Shown here: piece after piece, positions 1 through 10,691 of the stretch | How positions within the stretch are numbered: the stretch's first letter is position 1 | How the letters are laid out: every line of letters starts with the position of its first letter | Origin: Cordylochernes scorpioides | Lineage: Eukaryota; Arthropoda; Arachnida; Pseudoscorpiones; Chernetidae | Direction of reading: 5' to 3' | NCBI GenBank assembly: GCA_030710605.1 | Contig: CP092869.1 | Coordinates: 9,971,263 to 10,035,262, forward strand | Length of the DNA stretch: 64,000 nucleotides | Notes under the pieces: model-generated | What the model saw: the letters and a program-made list of their open reading frames with translations, nothing else | Told to the model about the DNA's origin: nothing | Databases searched by the model: none | Program-made: the position numbers and the translations under genes

Positions 1-212
1 TAAGGAGAAATAACGATTATAGTAATGATAAATGGAAAAATAAAAGTGTCCAGGGATGGGAATCCCTGGGAATATCCATCTCTTCACAATACATCCTTTC
101 ATACTTCATCCCTAAGGTTAGAAATAATTGTTATTTCTCCTTAAAATGAATTTTGATTTTTCGTTGAAAATAAACACAGGCGGGATAATTTTATAATATA
201 GAATATATTTAC
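1..212. mobile_element. palindromic element family P1, tRNA remnant at centre (partial)
   Basis: This is the right part of an inverted-repeat element. The arms read from AAGGAGAAATAACGATTAT inwards and mirror TTAGAAATAATTGTTATTTC at about 118-137. Near the centre (46-60) lies the reverse complement of the T-arm and acceptor end of a tRNA-like sequence (TGTCCAGGGATGGGAA). Six further copies are in the window. The left arm is cut off by the window start. Confidence 0.75.
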
Positions 213-639
213 ATATATAATTTGTTATGCGAATTCCGTAGTTGTATTGATCTATAAATGGAAAGGTCACCTTTACCGGCAAAATAGAGGCCTAAACTAT
301 TTGCCATTATCAACTGTGTTGTGGCTAATGTACAGAACCCAGCCTACACATTTTCAGTGGCCACACGTTACTTCGTGCATACGTCAAGGTTAGCGAATCA
401 CTCAACAGGCTAGTTTGGAATCACCCGCTTTAGTCTTCGCTTTCCTCATCCAAATGGATCACGACATTAGGCGAATCCATTAAACCCCTCCAAACGGTGA
501 TTACGGCCTTGTAGGATTTATATAAATCAAAGACCTTGATCAAAAGTCATTGCATTCATCCAGTTATATATTTGTTGACTATCAGTGAGGCAAAGATAAG
601 TCATCCTAGAGTTATCTTCTCTGTTTCTTCAAGCAAAAT
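213..639. other. non-coding spacer, conserved in both duplicates
   Basis: I recognise no gene, RNA or repeat family here. It is GC-richer than its surroundings and nearly identical to about 53770-54180, with a 6-bp indel at about 341. No long open frame spans it. Confidence 0.5.
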
Positions 640-870
640 CAACCAAATATTATATGCATGATTTCATCTTGTATTCTGATATTACATAGATCACAAGTTG
701 AAATACAACCAGTCTTCCAGCTCTTTGAACGATTTTCTGGAAAGAACATCCATAGGAGTCTTAGTTGTGCAAAAATTATTTTAATTACCAGAGGAGTATT
801 TGTGAGTAGATATAGTTTTACTCTTATTGATTTTTTAAAGTGTTTGAAATGACTGTAATGAGAGGTATTT
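640..870 (-). pseudogene. LINE C-terminal fragment with zinc-knuckle-like end
   Basis: On the minus strand this is the broken counterpart of the open frame at 54194-54425. The frame ends in a Cys-x2-Cys...His pattern (CDLCNIRIQDEIMH in copy 2) like the cysteine-rich C-terminus that follows the RT or RNase H of many LINE polyproteins. In this copy the frame has stops and a shift. A short GAA-rich tail of the next LINE abuts it at 886. Assignment to a LINE is by motif shape only. Confidence 0.4.
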
Positions 871-885
871 AATATTTATTTTATT

Positions 886-1325
886 CTCTTCTTCTTTCTT
901 ATCTCCACTCAATCATATCAGGGTATCAAGCTTGTAATGATTGTTGATGGTGTCTGCTGGGGATGAGTAGAGCTCATCAATGGATGAGTCAATACAGTTA
1001 ATAATGTTTTTGGGGATTGCAGGTTGACACTTAGTACATAGTGGGAAAACCTTGCAACCATTCTGGAAAGTCATTGTCCGCATATGACCAGGCTTAAGCC
1101 AGGAAATCAAAGATGGTTGTTCTCTTGTAAGGGCAGAATTTGTGCTCTGTTCCAGTCATGTGTGCAGCATTAGATTTCCATTCCTGCAGGCATTGGGTTT
1201 TGATGGTATGGAAGAGGTTTCTTTCGTCTAGTTGGGTGGTAGATTTCCTGGCTTCAGGTAGGCCAAGAGCTCCAGATTTTGCCATAGAGTCTGCTAGCTC
1301 ATTTCCAAGAATTCCAACGTTTTAT
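886..1325 (-). pseudogene. LINE 3' end: RNase H C-terminus and tail
   Basis: Read from 1325 leftwards the frame gives the end of an RNase H domain (VGILGNELADSMAKSG, matching the usual H-V-G-I-x-G-N-E-x-A-D motif). A cysteine-containing C-terminal segment follows (PLCTKC ... NCIDSSIDELYSSPADTI), then a stop and a GAA-rich 3' tail at 886-905. Internal frameshifts separate the pieces. This is a 5'-truncated non-LTR retrotransposon of a clade that carries RNase H (jockey/I-like). The same family appears at 15917, 30140 and 54441. Confidence 0.8.
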
Positions 1326-1339
1326 TCTCAAATATTGAT

Positions 1340-1888
1340 AGTTATATAATATGGTTTTTTACAATTCGTGTATGGAACTTAAGAGAATTAATAAGTTGTG
1401 AAGAATAGATGAATCGACGTTTTTATAAGTGATCGCGACGTGTATACCTCGGTGTATTCTGCAGTAATCATTAAATACACGTTACTACACAACACGGTAG
1501 ATTGAAGGACACTTTCTAATGTGACAATTAGACGAGTGTCGTGTTAGGAGAATCCTGCCGTGTACCAAGAGATGTCCCCAATATGTCGCCCATTTCCTGC
1601 GACAAAATGAGTTTCCGGACCACGCTAATTCAGTGGGACAATTGGTTGACAGTAATTATGTGCTTTTCTTACCACGGGTAAAAACTGTTTGTACAACTAA
1701 AGGTCACATTCTGTTGATGAAAAGACATTTATGCATCACTTAAAAAAATGAAATTCTAAGAACTCAACTTATAAAATACTTTATTAAATATACAACTGCA
1801 TTTCTCGATTTGCAACTACTGATATAAAAAGACATTGTACTCTGATTGGCTAATGTACTTTATCCTGATTGGTTGATTTAGGTCACAT
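1340..1888. other. non-coding spacer with a slow-evolving block
   Basis: I recognise no gene. The sub-block at about 1515-1700 is GC-richer and differs from its duplicate (about 55075-55260) at only one or two sites, clearly less than the flanks. It has no open frame of note on either strand. Confidence 0.4.
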
Positions 1889-1890
1889 CT

Positions 1891-2199
1891 TATTCTTCTT
1901 TCTTATCTTCACACTGGGTGAAGTAGAATGTGTCTGCCTTTGTCATTACTAGGGAGCACTACTCAGTGGCAGGCCGACTTAGCTTCAAAAGAAATGGCTG
2001 CCTCTGACATAAGGAACAAACGCGATGTACAGCCGCTTCTAACATGGAATACAAACGATGCTCATCCTGTATACCTTGATCAGGAGCCCTTACAAGGTAC
2101 TATCAGTCAGGCCAGCTGAGCCCAGGTTTTTTAGTGAGCTTGTTACTGCTCCCCCTCCTCCTTTTTCATTCGGGCTTGGGACCGGCAAAGGCGGAGTTT
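1891..2199 (-). mobile_element. short LINE-derived non-autonomous element (family L2)
   Basis: In minus orientation the element starts with a CCGGTCCCAAGCCC-type leader (about 2160-2199) and ends with the same GATAAGAAAGAA tail as the LINE fragments. It therefore looks like a LINE 5' leader joined to a LINE 3' end with the coding middle deleted. Copies lie at 14763-15075, 19621-19995 and 55457-55765, all on the minus strand. The open frame on the plus strand (1928-2119) is present in some copies but has no recognisable domain. Confidence 0.65.
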
Positions 2200-2384
2200 G
2201 GCAAAGGTCATACCCTTGATGGCCTTGCTTTGAAATGATTTATTTCGTAAGAATATATCAAATTTATCGTGAGGTACTGAAAATATTACATCGACAAATA
2301 CTTAGGCTTAATATCTCTTGAAATTTGCATATCATGTGAACGTGTGAGCTATGGGTTCCTTGAAGTATAAATATATTTTATATA

Positions 2385-2921
2385 CAGTTAAACCTGTCTA
2401 TAGCGCCCCCTCTTGGGACTCACCAGGGTGCTATAGAGAGGGAGGTGCTATAGACAGTTCACTTTTAATGTGAATCACATCGTACTTCGTATTTAAAATC
2501 GGGCGCTATAGAGAGGGAGACGCTATTTAGAGGAGGTGCTATAGACAGGACACTTTTAATGTAAATCACATCGTACTACGTATTTAAAATCGGGCGCTAT
2601 AGAGAGGGAGACGCTATTTAGAGGGGGCGGTATAGACAGGACACTTTTAATGTAAATCGCATCGTACTACGTATTTAAAATCGGACGCTATAGAGAAGGA
2701 GACGCTATTTAGAGGGGGTGCTATAGACAGGACACTTTTAATGTAAATCGCATCGTACTACGTATTTAAAATCGGACGCTATAGAGAAGGAGACGCTATT
2801 TATAGGGGGTGCTATAGACAGGACACTTTTAATGTAAATCACATCGTACTACGTATTTAAAATCGGGCGCTATAGAGCGGGAGACGCTATTTAGAGGGGG
2901 CGCTATAGACAGTTTTAACTG
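2385..2921. mobile_element. pogo/Tigger-type MITE expanded by a 91-bp tandem array
   Basis: Terminal inverted repeats begin CAGTTAAACCTGTCTATAGC and end in its near complement, with TA target duplications at 2383-2384 and 2922-2923, as expected for pogo/Tigger elements. Between them a 91-bp unit repeats. The TATAGAC anchor recurs at 2449, 2540, 2631, 2722, 2813 and 2904, which is five periods. The units themselves carry internal copies of the terminal motif (GCGCTATAGA). The duplicate at 55950-56304 has three periods. Confidence 0.85.
2449..2910. repeat. 91-bp tandem repeat array
   Basis: There are five exact 91-bp steps of the anchor TATAGAC. Units differ at a few sites (GGACGC versus GGGCGC, AGAAGG versus AGAGGG). 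The array lies inside the pogo-type MITE. Confidence 0.9.
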
Positions 2922-3329
2922 TATAATTCAAAGAATAATCTCTTGTATTTATATTGAGTAAAAATAAGTTAATTTTATTAAACTTAAGGAATCGACACTA
3001 TTTCTTTATTCACCACAGAACTTCTAAAAGATAGTGAGAAAGATTCTAAAATAAATCCTGTTTTTTTCTACATCCCAGATTGGCTTTTAAATATTTTTCT
3101 CTAATTAAAGTCATCAGTTTCTAAGGTCAAAAGTTCCCAAACATTTCAGAGATACCTCTTTGATAAAATAAAATATTTAAAAGATTTAATTTAAAAAATC
3201 ATCTTTCAATACTAGTTTGAGGTTTTGAAAAATGTATATAAATATATTTTTTTAGTTTTATTGAGTTCGAATTAATCAATATATATAAATATGTTTTTCT
3301 ATTTAATATGAAAAATGTATTTATATTTT

Positions 3330-3532
3330 CTATTTAAAAAGGAATATTTTAATTCAAAATATCATTTATTTTACCAATATTTCAGTTGGCTGAACGCCAA
3401 ACTTTTTCAATGTGTTATAATACCTTGATAAAGGTTGGCGTTCAGCCAACTGAAATATTGATAAAATAAATTATATTTTGATCCAATATATGTCTTTTTG
3501 ATTAAAGATTTATTTATGAATTGCTCTATTCT
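3330..3532. mobile_element. palindromic element family P2
   Basis: This is a near-complete inverted repeat. The arms contain TTGATCCAATATATG (outer) and TTTCAGTTGGCTGAACGCC (inner), and the centre is a short AT-rich turn with TACCTTGATAAAGG. Family copies lie at 9262, 27172, 49972, 50873, 52357, 52667, 56716, 59270 and 62232. There is no coding capacity. It behaves as a foldback MITE. Confidence 0.8.
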
Positions 3533-4500
3533 CAAAAAATATATATATAAGTTAGTGAGTTGGTTTAAAAAAAAAATAATTTATATAATTTTATACCGCA
3601 CATTTATAATATATTATAAAATATTATCACCATTATATATATATATATATATATCATATTTATAACAGTAATTATAAATCGCAATATAAAACCTTTCTGT
3701 TAAAAAATGTTAAAACATTTCCTCAATTTAATTATACATTGAAATGTAAAATAAAAATGTATTTTTCATAAATCCCTTTGAGAAATTAATAAAAGGTTTT
3801 ATATAAGCTAAATTACAAAATTATTTTTCTAGATATAAAAACGGTATGATATCTTTTAGTATATTAAATGGCAAAAAGAATATGGGAATACAAAAAATTA
3901 ATTACATTCAAATAATCTGCTGCGTATTTTAAATTAGATTTTTTTAAGAAGAGGATGTTGTTTCTGTTTGAAGGAATTTATTTTTGAAAAATGAAACTAT
4001 CAAGGCTTTTTAATAATTTGAATGTATTACCTTTACACAATATTTATACTTGTAAATTTTACTGCTACTACATTAAGGTCTATAAAGATAATATTCAAGT
4101 TGCTTTTGTGGTATTGAGGAACAAACCTCAAAACATCTACTGATCGATTGCCTAGCATTTCAAAATTATAGAATGAACTAGTTGTTTGTGAACTTAACGA
4201 ATTGATTTCCGATAAAAAATCATATTAAAAGTTCTATTCATTTTGTAAATACATTCTAAACTTTCTACAAAATCTATATCTCTAATGTTTTTATGTGTTG
4301 AATAATGTAAATAACTTATGTAAATAAACTTTTCTCCTTGTTTGGCGCAAGTATCCCTTGCGGGATATAGCGCTTTGGAAATAAAATAATTGTAATTGTA
4401 ATCAACGCATTCTAATAATTTTAATGTGTTACCTTTACACAATATTTATACTAGTAATATTTAATGATACTACACTATGGTCTGTAGAGATAATATTTGA
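3533..4500. repeat. AT-rich region with about 95-bp direct repeats
   Basis: Two direct repeats of about 95 bp (about 4005-4100 and 4412-4505, around ATTACCTTTACACAATATTT) bracket about 310 bp. The minus-strand frame inside is intact for about 130 codons in the duplicate (57397-57801) and frameshifted here at about 4215. It has no recognisable domain and its apparent start codon lies in the repeat, so I do not call it a gene. The rest is (TA)n and spacer. Confidence 0.55.
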
Positions 4501-4510
4501 TTATATTATT

Positions 4511-7500
4511 ACACGCGCACATACAGCTTTATTAAGACCAACGGTCTTATATAGATTCACCACAGTTAAAAGTTGAAAATCTAATAATGACAAACATGCT
4601 CTTAATAAATCACTGAATCAAATAAATAACTAATTAATCAAATCACTGAATAACTACAGATTCACCACAGATTCCACACTCGCCTTTTCAGTGATACGCT
4701 AACCTATGCACGGTGGATTCTGTGGCCACTGAACATGCGTCGAACCTGAAGCTGTTAGGTTCTGTGCTGCCTGGAATATAGGAGTTCCAACTATGCTTCC
4801 TTTCTGTGGTGAATCTGTATAAGACCGGTGGTCTCAATAAAGCTGTATGTGTGTATTCTGTTATAACATCGGCCCTGGAGGCCATTGGGTTCTGTGTTGC
4901 CTGGAGTATAGGAGTTCCAAATATGCTTCCTTTCTGTTGTGAATCTATATAAGACCGGTGGTCTCAATAAAGCTGTATGTGTGTATTCTGTTATAACGTC
5001 GGACCTGGAGACTGTTGTTGGGTTCTGTGTTGCCTGGAGTATAGGAGTTCCATCTATGCTTCCTTTCTGTTGTGAATCTATATAAGACCGGTGGTCTCAA
5101 TAAAGCTGTATGTGTGTATTCTGTTATAACGTCGGACCTGGAGACTGTTGTTGGGTTCTGTGTTGCCTGGAGTATAGGAGTTCCATCTATGCTTCCTTTC
5201 TGTTGTGAATCTATATAAGACCGGTGGTCTCAATAAAGCTGTATGTGTGTATTCTGTTATAACGTCGGACCTGGAGACTGTTGTTGGGTTCTGTGTTGCC
5301 TGGAGTATAGGAGTTTCATCTATGCTTCCTTTCTGTTGTGAATCTATATAAGACCGCTGGTCTCAATAAAGCTCTATGTGTGTATTCTGTTATAACGTCG
5401 GACCTGGAGACTGTTGTTGGGTTCTGTGTTGCCTGGAGTATAGGAGTTCCATCTATGCTTCCTTTCTGTTGTGAATCTATATAAAACCGGTGGTCTCAAT
5501 AAAGCTGTATGTGTGTATTCTGTTATAACGTCGGACCTGGAGACTGTTGTTGGGTTCTGTGTTGCCTGGAGTATAGGAGTTCCATCTATGCTTCCTTTCT
5601 GTTGTGAATCTATATAAGACCGGTGGTCTCAATAAAGCTGTATGTGTGTATTCTGTTATAACGTCGGACCTGGAGACTGTTGTTGGGTTCTGTGTTGCCT
5701 GGAGTATAGGAGTTCCATCTATGCTTCCTTTCTGTTGTGAATCTATATAAGACCGGTGGTCTCAATAAAGCTGTATGTGTGTATTCTGTTATAACGTCGG
5801 ACCTGGAGACTGTTGTTGGGTTCTGTGTTGCCTGGAGTATAGGAGTTCCATCTATGCTTCCTTTCTGTTGTGAATCTATATAAGACCGGTGGTCTCAATA
5901 AAGCTGTATGTGTGTATTCTGTTATAACGTCGGACCTGGAGACTGTTGTTGGGTTCTGTGTTGCCTGGAGTATAGGAGTTCCATTTATGCTTCCTTTCTG
6001 TTGTGAATCTATATAAGACCGGTGGTCTCAATAAAGCTGTATGTGTGTATTCTGTTATAACGTCGGACCTGGAGACTGTTGTTGGGTTCTGTGTTGCCTG
6101 GAGTATAGGAGTTCCATCTATGCTTCCTTTCTGTTGTGAATCTATATAAGACCGGTGGTCTCAATAAAGCTGTATGTGTGTATTCTGTTATAACGTCAGA
6201 CCTGGAGACTGTTGTTGGGTTCTGTGTTGCCTGGAGTATAGGAGTTCCATCTATGCTTCCTTTCTGTTGTGAATCTATATAAGACCGGTGGTCTCAATAA
6301 AGCTGTATGTGTGTATTCTGTTATAACGTCAGACCTGGAGACTGTTGTTGGGTTCTGTGTTGCCTGGAGTATAGGAGTTCCATCTATGCTTCCTTTCTGT
6401 GGTGAATCTGTATAAGACCGGTGGTCTCAATAAAGCTGTATGTGTGTATTCTGTTATAACATCGGACCTGGAGGCCATTGGGTTCTGTGCTGCCTGGAGT
6501 ATAGGAGTTCCATCTATGATTCCTCTTCCTGTGGTGAATCTATATAAGACCGGTGGTCTCAATAAAGCTGTATGTGTGTATTCTGTTATAACGTCGGACC
6601 TGGAGGCTGTTGTTAGGTTCTGTGTTGCCTGGAGTATAGGAGTTCCATCTATGCTTCCTTTCTGTTGTGAATCTATATAAGACCGGTGGTCTCAATAAAG
6701 CTGTATGTGTGTATTCTGTTATAACGTCGGACCTGGAGGCTGTTGTTGGGTTCTGTGTTGCCTGGAGTATAGGAGTTCCAACTATGCTTCCTTTCTGTTG
6801 TGAATCTATATAAGACCGGTGGTCTCAATAAAGCTGTATGTGTGTATTCTGTTATAACGTCGGACCTGGAGACTGTTGTTGGGTTCTGTGTTGACTGGAG
6901 TATAGGAGCTCTATCTATGCTTCCTTCCTGTGGTGAATCTATATAAGACCGATGGTCTTAATAAAGCTGTATGTGTGTATTCTGTTATAACGTCGGACCT
7001 GGAGACTGTTGTTAGGTTCTGTGCTGCCTGGAGTATAGGAGTTCCATCTATGCTTCCTCTTCCTGTGGTGAATCTATATAAGACCGATGGTCTTAATAAA
7101 GCTGTATGTGTGTATTCTGTTATAACATCGGACCTGGAGGCCATTGGGTTCTGTGTTGCCTGGAGTATAGGAGTTCCATCTATGCTTCCTCTTCCTGTGG
7201 TGAATCTATATAAGACCGATGGTCTTAATAAAGCTGTATGTGTGTATTCTGTTATAACGTCGGACCTGGAGACTGTTGTTGGGTTCTGTGCTGCCTGGAG
7301 TATAGGAGCTCCATCTATGATTCCTCTTCCTGTGGTGAATCTATATAAGACCGATGGTCTTAATAAAGCTGTATGTGTGTATTCTGTTATAACGTCGGAC
7401 CTGGAGACTGTTGTTGGGTTCTGTGCTGCCTGGAGTATAGGAGCTCCATCTATGATTCCTCTTTCTGTTGTGAATCTATATAAGACCGGTGGTCTCAATA

Positions 7501-8316
7501 AAGCTGTATGTGTGTATTCTGTTATAACATCGGACCTGGAGGCCATTGGGTTCTGTGCTGCCTGGAGTATAGGAGCTCCATCTATGATTCCTCTTCCTGT
7601 GGTGAATCTATATAAGACCGGTGGTCTTAATAAAGCTGTATGTGTGTATTCTGTTATAACGTCGGACCTGGAGACTGTTGTTGGGTTCTGTGCTGCCTGG
7701 AGTATAGGAGTTCCATCTATGCTTCCTTTCTGTTGTGAATATATATAAGACCGGTGGTCTCAATAAAGCTGTATGTGTGTATTCTGTTATAACGTCGGAC
7801 CTGGAGGCTGTTGTTAGGTTCTGTGTTGCCTGGAGTATAGGAGTTCCATCTATGCTTCCTTTCTGTTGTGAATCTATATAAGACCGGTGGTCTCAATAAA
7901 GCTGTATGTGTGTATTCTGTTATAACGTCGGACCTGGAGACTGTTGTTGGGTTCTGTGTTGCCTGGAGTATAGGAGTTCCATCTATGCTTCCTTTCTGTG
8001 GTGAATCTGTATAAGACCGGTGGTCTCAATAAAGCTGTATGTGTGTATTCTGTTATAACGTCGGACCTGGAGACTGTTGTTGGGTTCTGTGCTGCCTGGA
8101 GTATGGGAGTTCCATCTATGCTTCCTTTCTGTGGTGAATCTGTATAAGACCGGTGGTCTCAATAAAGCTGTATGTGTGTATTCTGTTATAACGTCGGACC
8201 TGGAGACTGTTGTTGGGTTCTTTGTTGCCTGGAGTATAGGAGCTCCATCTATGATTCCTCTTCCTGTGGTGAATCTGTATAAGACCGGTGGTCTCAATAA
8301 AGCTGTATGTGTGTGA
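4511..8316. mobile_element. foldback-type element containing a 133-bp minisatellite
   Basis: Imperfect inverted termini are present. The left end reads ACACGCGCACATACAGC then TTTATTAAGACC, and the right end is the complement of CACACACATACAGC then TTTATTGAGACC. A 10-bp target duplication is TTATATTATT at 4501-4510 and TTATATAATT at 8317-8326. The duplicate element keeps TTATATTATT on its right side. An uninterrupted paralogous target is at 18177-18243 (one TGATATTATT). The interior is 26 periods of a tandem unit. No transposase is encoded. The 10-bp duplication would fit Mutator-like or FB-like elements. Confidence 0.8.
4780..8315 (+). repeat. 133-bp minisatellite array, 26 periods
   Basis: The anchor AAGACC recurs at 4821, 4951, 5084, 5217, then every 133 bp to 6414, then at 6546, 6679, 6812, 6945, 7080, 7212, 7347, 7482, 7614, 7747, 7880, 8013, 8146 and 8281. 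Periods are mostly 133, with 130, 132 and 135 variants. Each unit holds a TATATAAG motif, an AATAAA 20 bp downstream and a GACCGGTGGTC near-palindrome. Units at 5084-6281 are almost identical to one another. Long open frames at 6930-7748 (+) and 6911-7546 (-) are products of the repeat. Confidence 0.95.
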
Positions 8317-8326
8317 TTATATAATT

Positions 8327-9261
8327 AAAAAGAAACATATTGTCAGTAAATTTATTTGTTACAAATTTTATCGATAGATGGTAATAGAATTTATAAATAT
8401 ATATATAAGTATAAATTTTATAACAAAACTAAATTTTTAAAATTTAAAATAATCTATTATAACAAAACAGCAAAAAACTATAAACAGATGCATTGAAATA
8501 TCAGAAACATACGAAACAATATGGACAAATACTATCCCATAGATGTAGGCAGTCTTCTATAACACAATAGTTCACGAATTTATTAAATTTAATCTGAAGT
8601 CTCGAGATATCATTCAACCAACACGTATCATCCACCATGCATGTATATTTTCAAAATTTTGTTTTCACACACAAATAATGTAATATATTTTTCTCTCAAT
8701 ATATAATAAGTATTTAAAATATGTATATAATAATGTGTATATAAAAATTGTGTTTATTATTAAGTTATTAACGTGATACGCCTGTTGAAGGACTGACAAG
8801 TCTGAAAGCTTGAAAATAAAAGGTTGCACAAGAAACTTAGCTCTGGAAGCTTTATTTAATTAAAGTAAAAACTTTAATAAAAGTTAAAATTGGTTGTAGT
8901 TTTAAATATTTTGGTAGATTGGCAATTAGATTAGTTTGTTAAGATTCACTCCTTTTCAAGTAAAAAGATTCACACAAAGCTTTATTAAGATCATCGGGTT
9001 GTAAAAAGATTCAGAAGATAAATTTTCTAAACTAATTTGATAATTTTCGCTAATAATTACTCTTCATCATATTGTAACGTAGAAAATCAGGAAAGTAAAA
9101 CTTTAAGATTAACAGCAATTGCTGTTAACAGCAATTTATTTATGGCATCAACACAAATTAACATTAATAAGATACAAGATAAGCAATGAGTGAAGTTCCT
9201 AGAGTAGCAAAATATAAATAATATCAAAAAATTAATAATCTTTACAAAAAATATAATTTTT
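8327..9261. other. AT-rich spacer with repeat fragments
   Basis: 8330-8385 matches the right arm of the foldback at 18000-18243 (TTTATTTGTTACAAATTTTAT). 8768-8860 carries a member of the stem-GAAAGCU repeat (GAAGGACTGACAAGTCTGAAAGC) followed by CTCTGGAAGC. 8966-9020 is a partial terminus of the minisatellite element (CAAAGCTTTATTAAGATC). There is no coding sequence. Confidence 0.5.
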
Positions 9262-9455
9262 AATTAAAAAGACATATATTGGATCAAAATAATAACGCCA
9301 ACCTTTATCAAGGTATTATAACATATTAATGTGTGATTAATACCTTGATAAAGTTTGGCGTTCAGCCAACTGAAATATTGGTAAAATAAATGTTATTTTG
9401 ATTCAATATATGCCTTTTTAATTAAATATTTATTTATGGATTGCTCTATTTTCAA
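9262..9455. mobile_element. palindromic element P2, left arm internally deleted
   Basis: The right arm is full (AAGTTTGGCGTTCAGCC ... ATATGCCTTTTTAATT). The left arm lacks the segment between GATCAAAATAA and ACGCCAACC. In the duplicate (59270-59617) the left arm is present twice. Confidence 0.75.
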
Positions 9456-10132
9456 AATAAAATATAATAAATACTTTACTACAATGATATATTAAACATT
9501 GAAGAGTATAGCAAGACCACTTAAAGGTTCACAGGGTGAGTTATCAATGGTTAAACCAACCTCTAAGAATTGATATAAAAAGGCATATTTTCTATCAATC
9601 CTCCTTGCTCTCTAAAAAGTTGGAGAAATTTTCCATTTTACGATTTACACAGAGTTCTCTTCAATAAAATAGGAAATTATGGGGGAACTCGCTGAAAAAA
9701 AAATTCCAGAAATTCAATCTTCCATGAAAAAAAAAGATAGTTTTGTTATCAACAATTCATAATGTTGAATTTCTCAATAGCAAGTTTTTATATTAAATTT
9801 TATTTTTATTTCATTTCACCACTTTCCTAAATTCGATGCCTTTTTGAATAATATATTTTATTTGGATATAAATTTATATAAAAGATTAAATATCATATTT
9901 TAAGTAAAAATAGATATTTCTTTACCTTTTTGATATAAATTGTTTCTTCAAATGGTATTTTTTCACATTCACAAGTTACCTTTATATTTTTATATATCCG
10001 CACATTATATAATAGTTCTCGAATACAGTACTTTACAATAGATTTTATTTAACTAAATTTGCATACCAACCATATTTCAAATGTGTTGCTATTTTTTCTC
10101 TTTTCATATAACTAAATTGCATACTAAATCTT
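9456..10132. other. AT-rich spacer
   Basis: I see no gene, RNA or named repeat here. It is well conserved with 59618-60292 of the other duplicate. Confidence 0.4.
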
Positions 10133-10405
10133 TATAATACAATATAACGCAGTTTATGATTGTAAAACGATATTTTAAAATTATCTCGCATGTGTTTCTT
10201 TTTGGATGAAAAATCGAAATTTATTTAAAGGAGAAATAACGTTTATATTCCCATCCCTGGACATTTTTACTCTTCACAATTCATCCTTTCATATCTCATC
10301 CCTTAGGTTAGAAATAATCGTTATATCTTCTTAAAATAAATTTCGATTTTTCATTCAGAAAGAAACACATGCGGGATAATTTTCAGAATTGTCGTTTTAC
10401 AATAC
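10133..10405. mobile_element. palindromic element P1 with tRNA 3' remnant
   Basis: The arms (AATATAACGC...TTATCTCGCATGTGTTTC and the mirror AAACACATGCGGGATAATTT) are about 110-130 bp. The centre at about 10248-10268 keeps only CCCATCCCTGGACA, the tRNA-like T-arm and acceptor end, here in plus orientation. Confidence 0.75.
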
Positions 10406-10435
10406 GAATTCTTGTACATATTTCAATTTTCTATG

Positions 10436-10627
10436 TATACCATGATGTTGGGCTATGGCTCTCTTCAGTACAGTAGTGGTATTTATTTGATAACATTCTA
10501 CTAAATAAGTTATAAAAATCGGTCTTAATTGGTCAGAATGATGATAAACTGGTGAAGTTGCAGGTCCAAAATACAATACAATATTTCATACATAGGTTTA
10601 TACATCCATGATAAACAGAATGCATTG
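10436..10627. repeat. about 190-bp direct repeat J, copy a
   Basis: It runs from GTATACCATGATGTTGGG to GATAAACAGAA and recurs at 12468-12656 in the same orientation, and in the other duplicate at about 60592-60760 and 62886-63078. Its nature is unknown. Confidence 0.7.
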
Positions 10628-10691
10628 TTTAAATGTATTATCAGGGAGGAGATACCACTACTGGTACATCGGTACTATTCTTGATAAAATT

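Noticed and set aside
6930-7748. 272-codon open frame of 44-45 residue repeats (and its minus-strand counterpart)
   Set aside because: It is produced by tandem DNA units whose lengths happen to be multiples of three. It is open on both strands, has no start context or homology, and is absent from the other duplicate.
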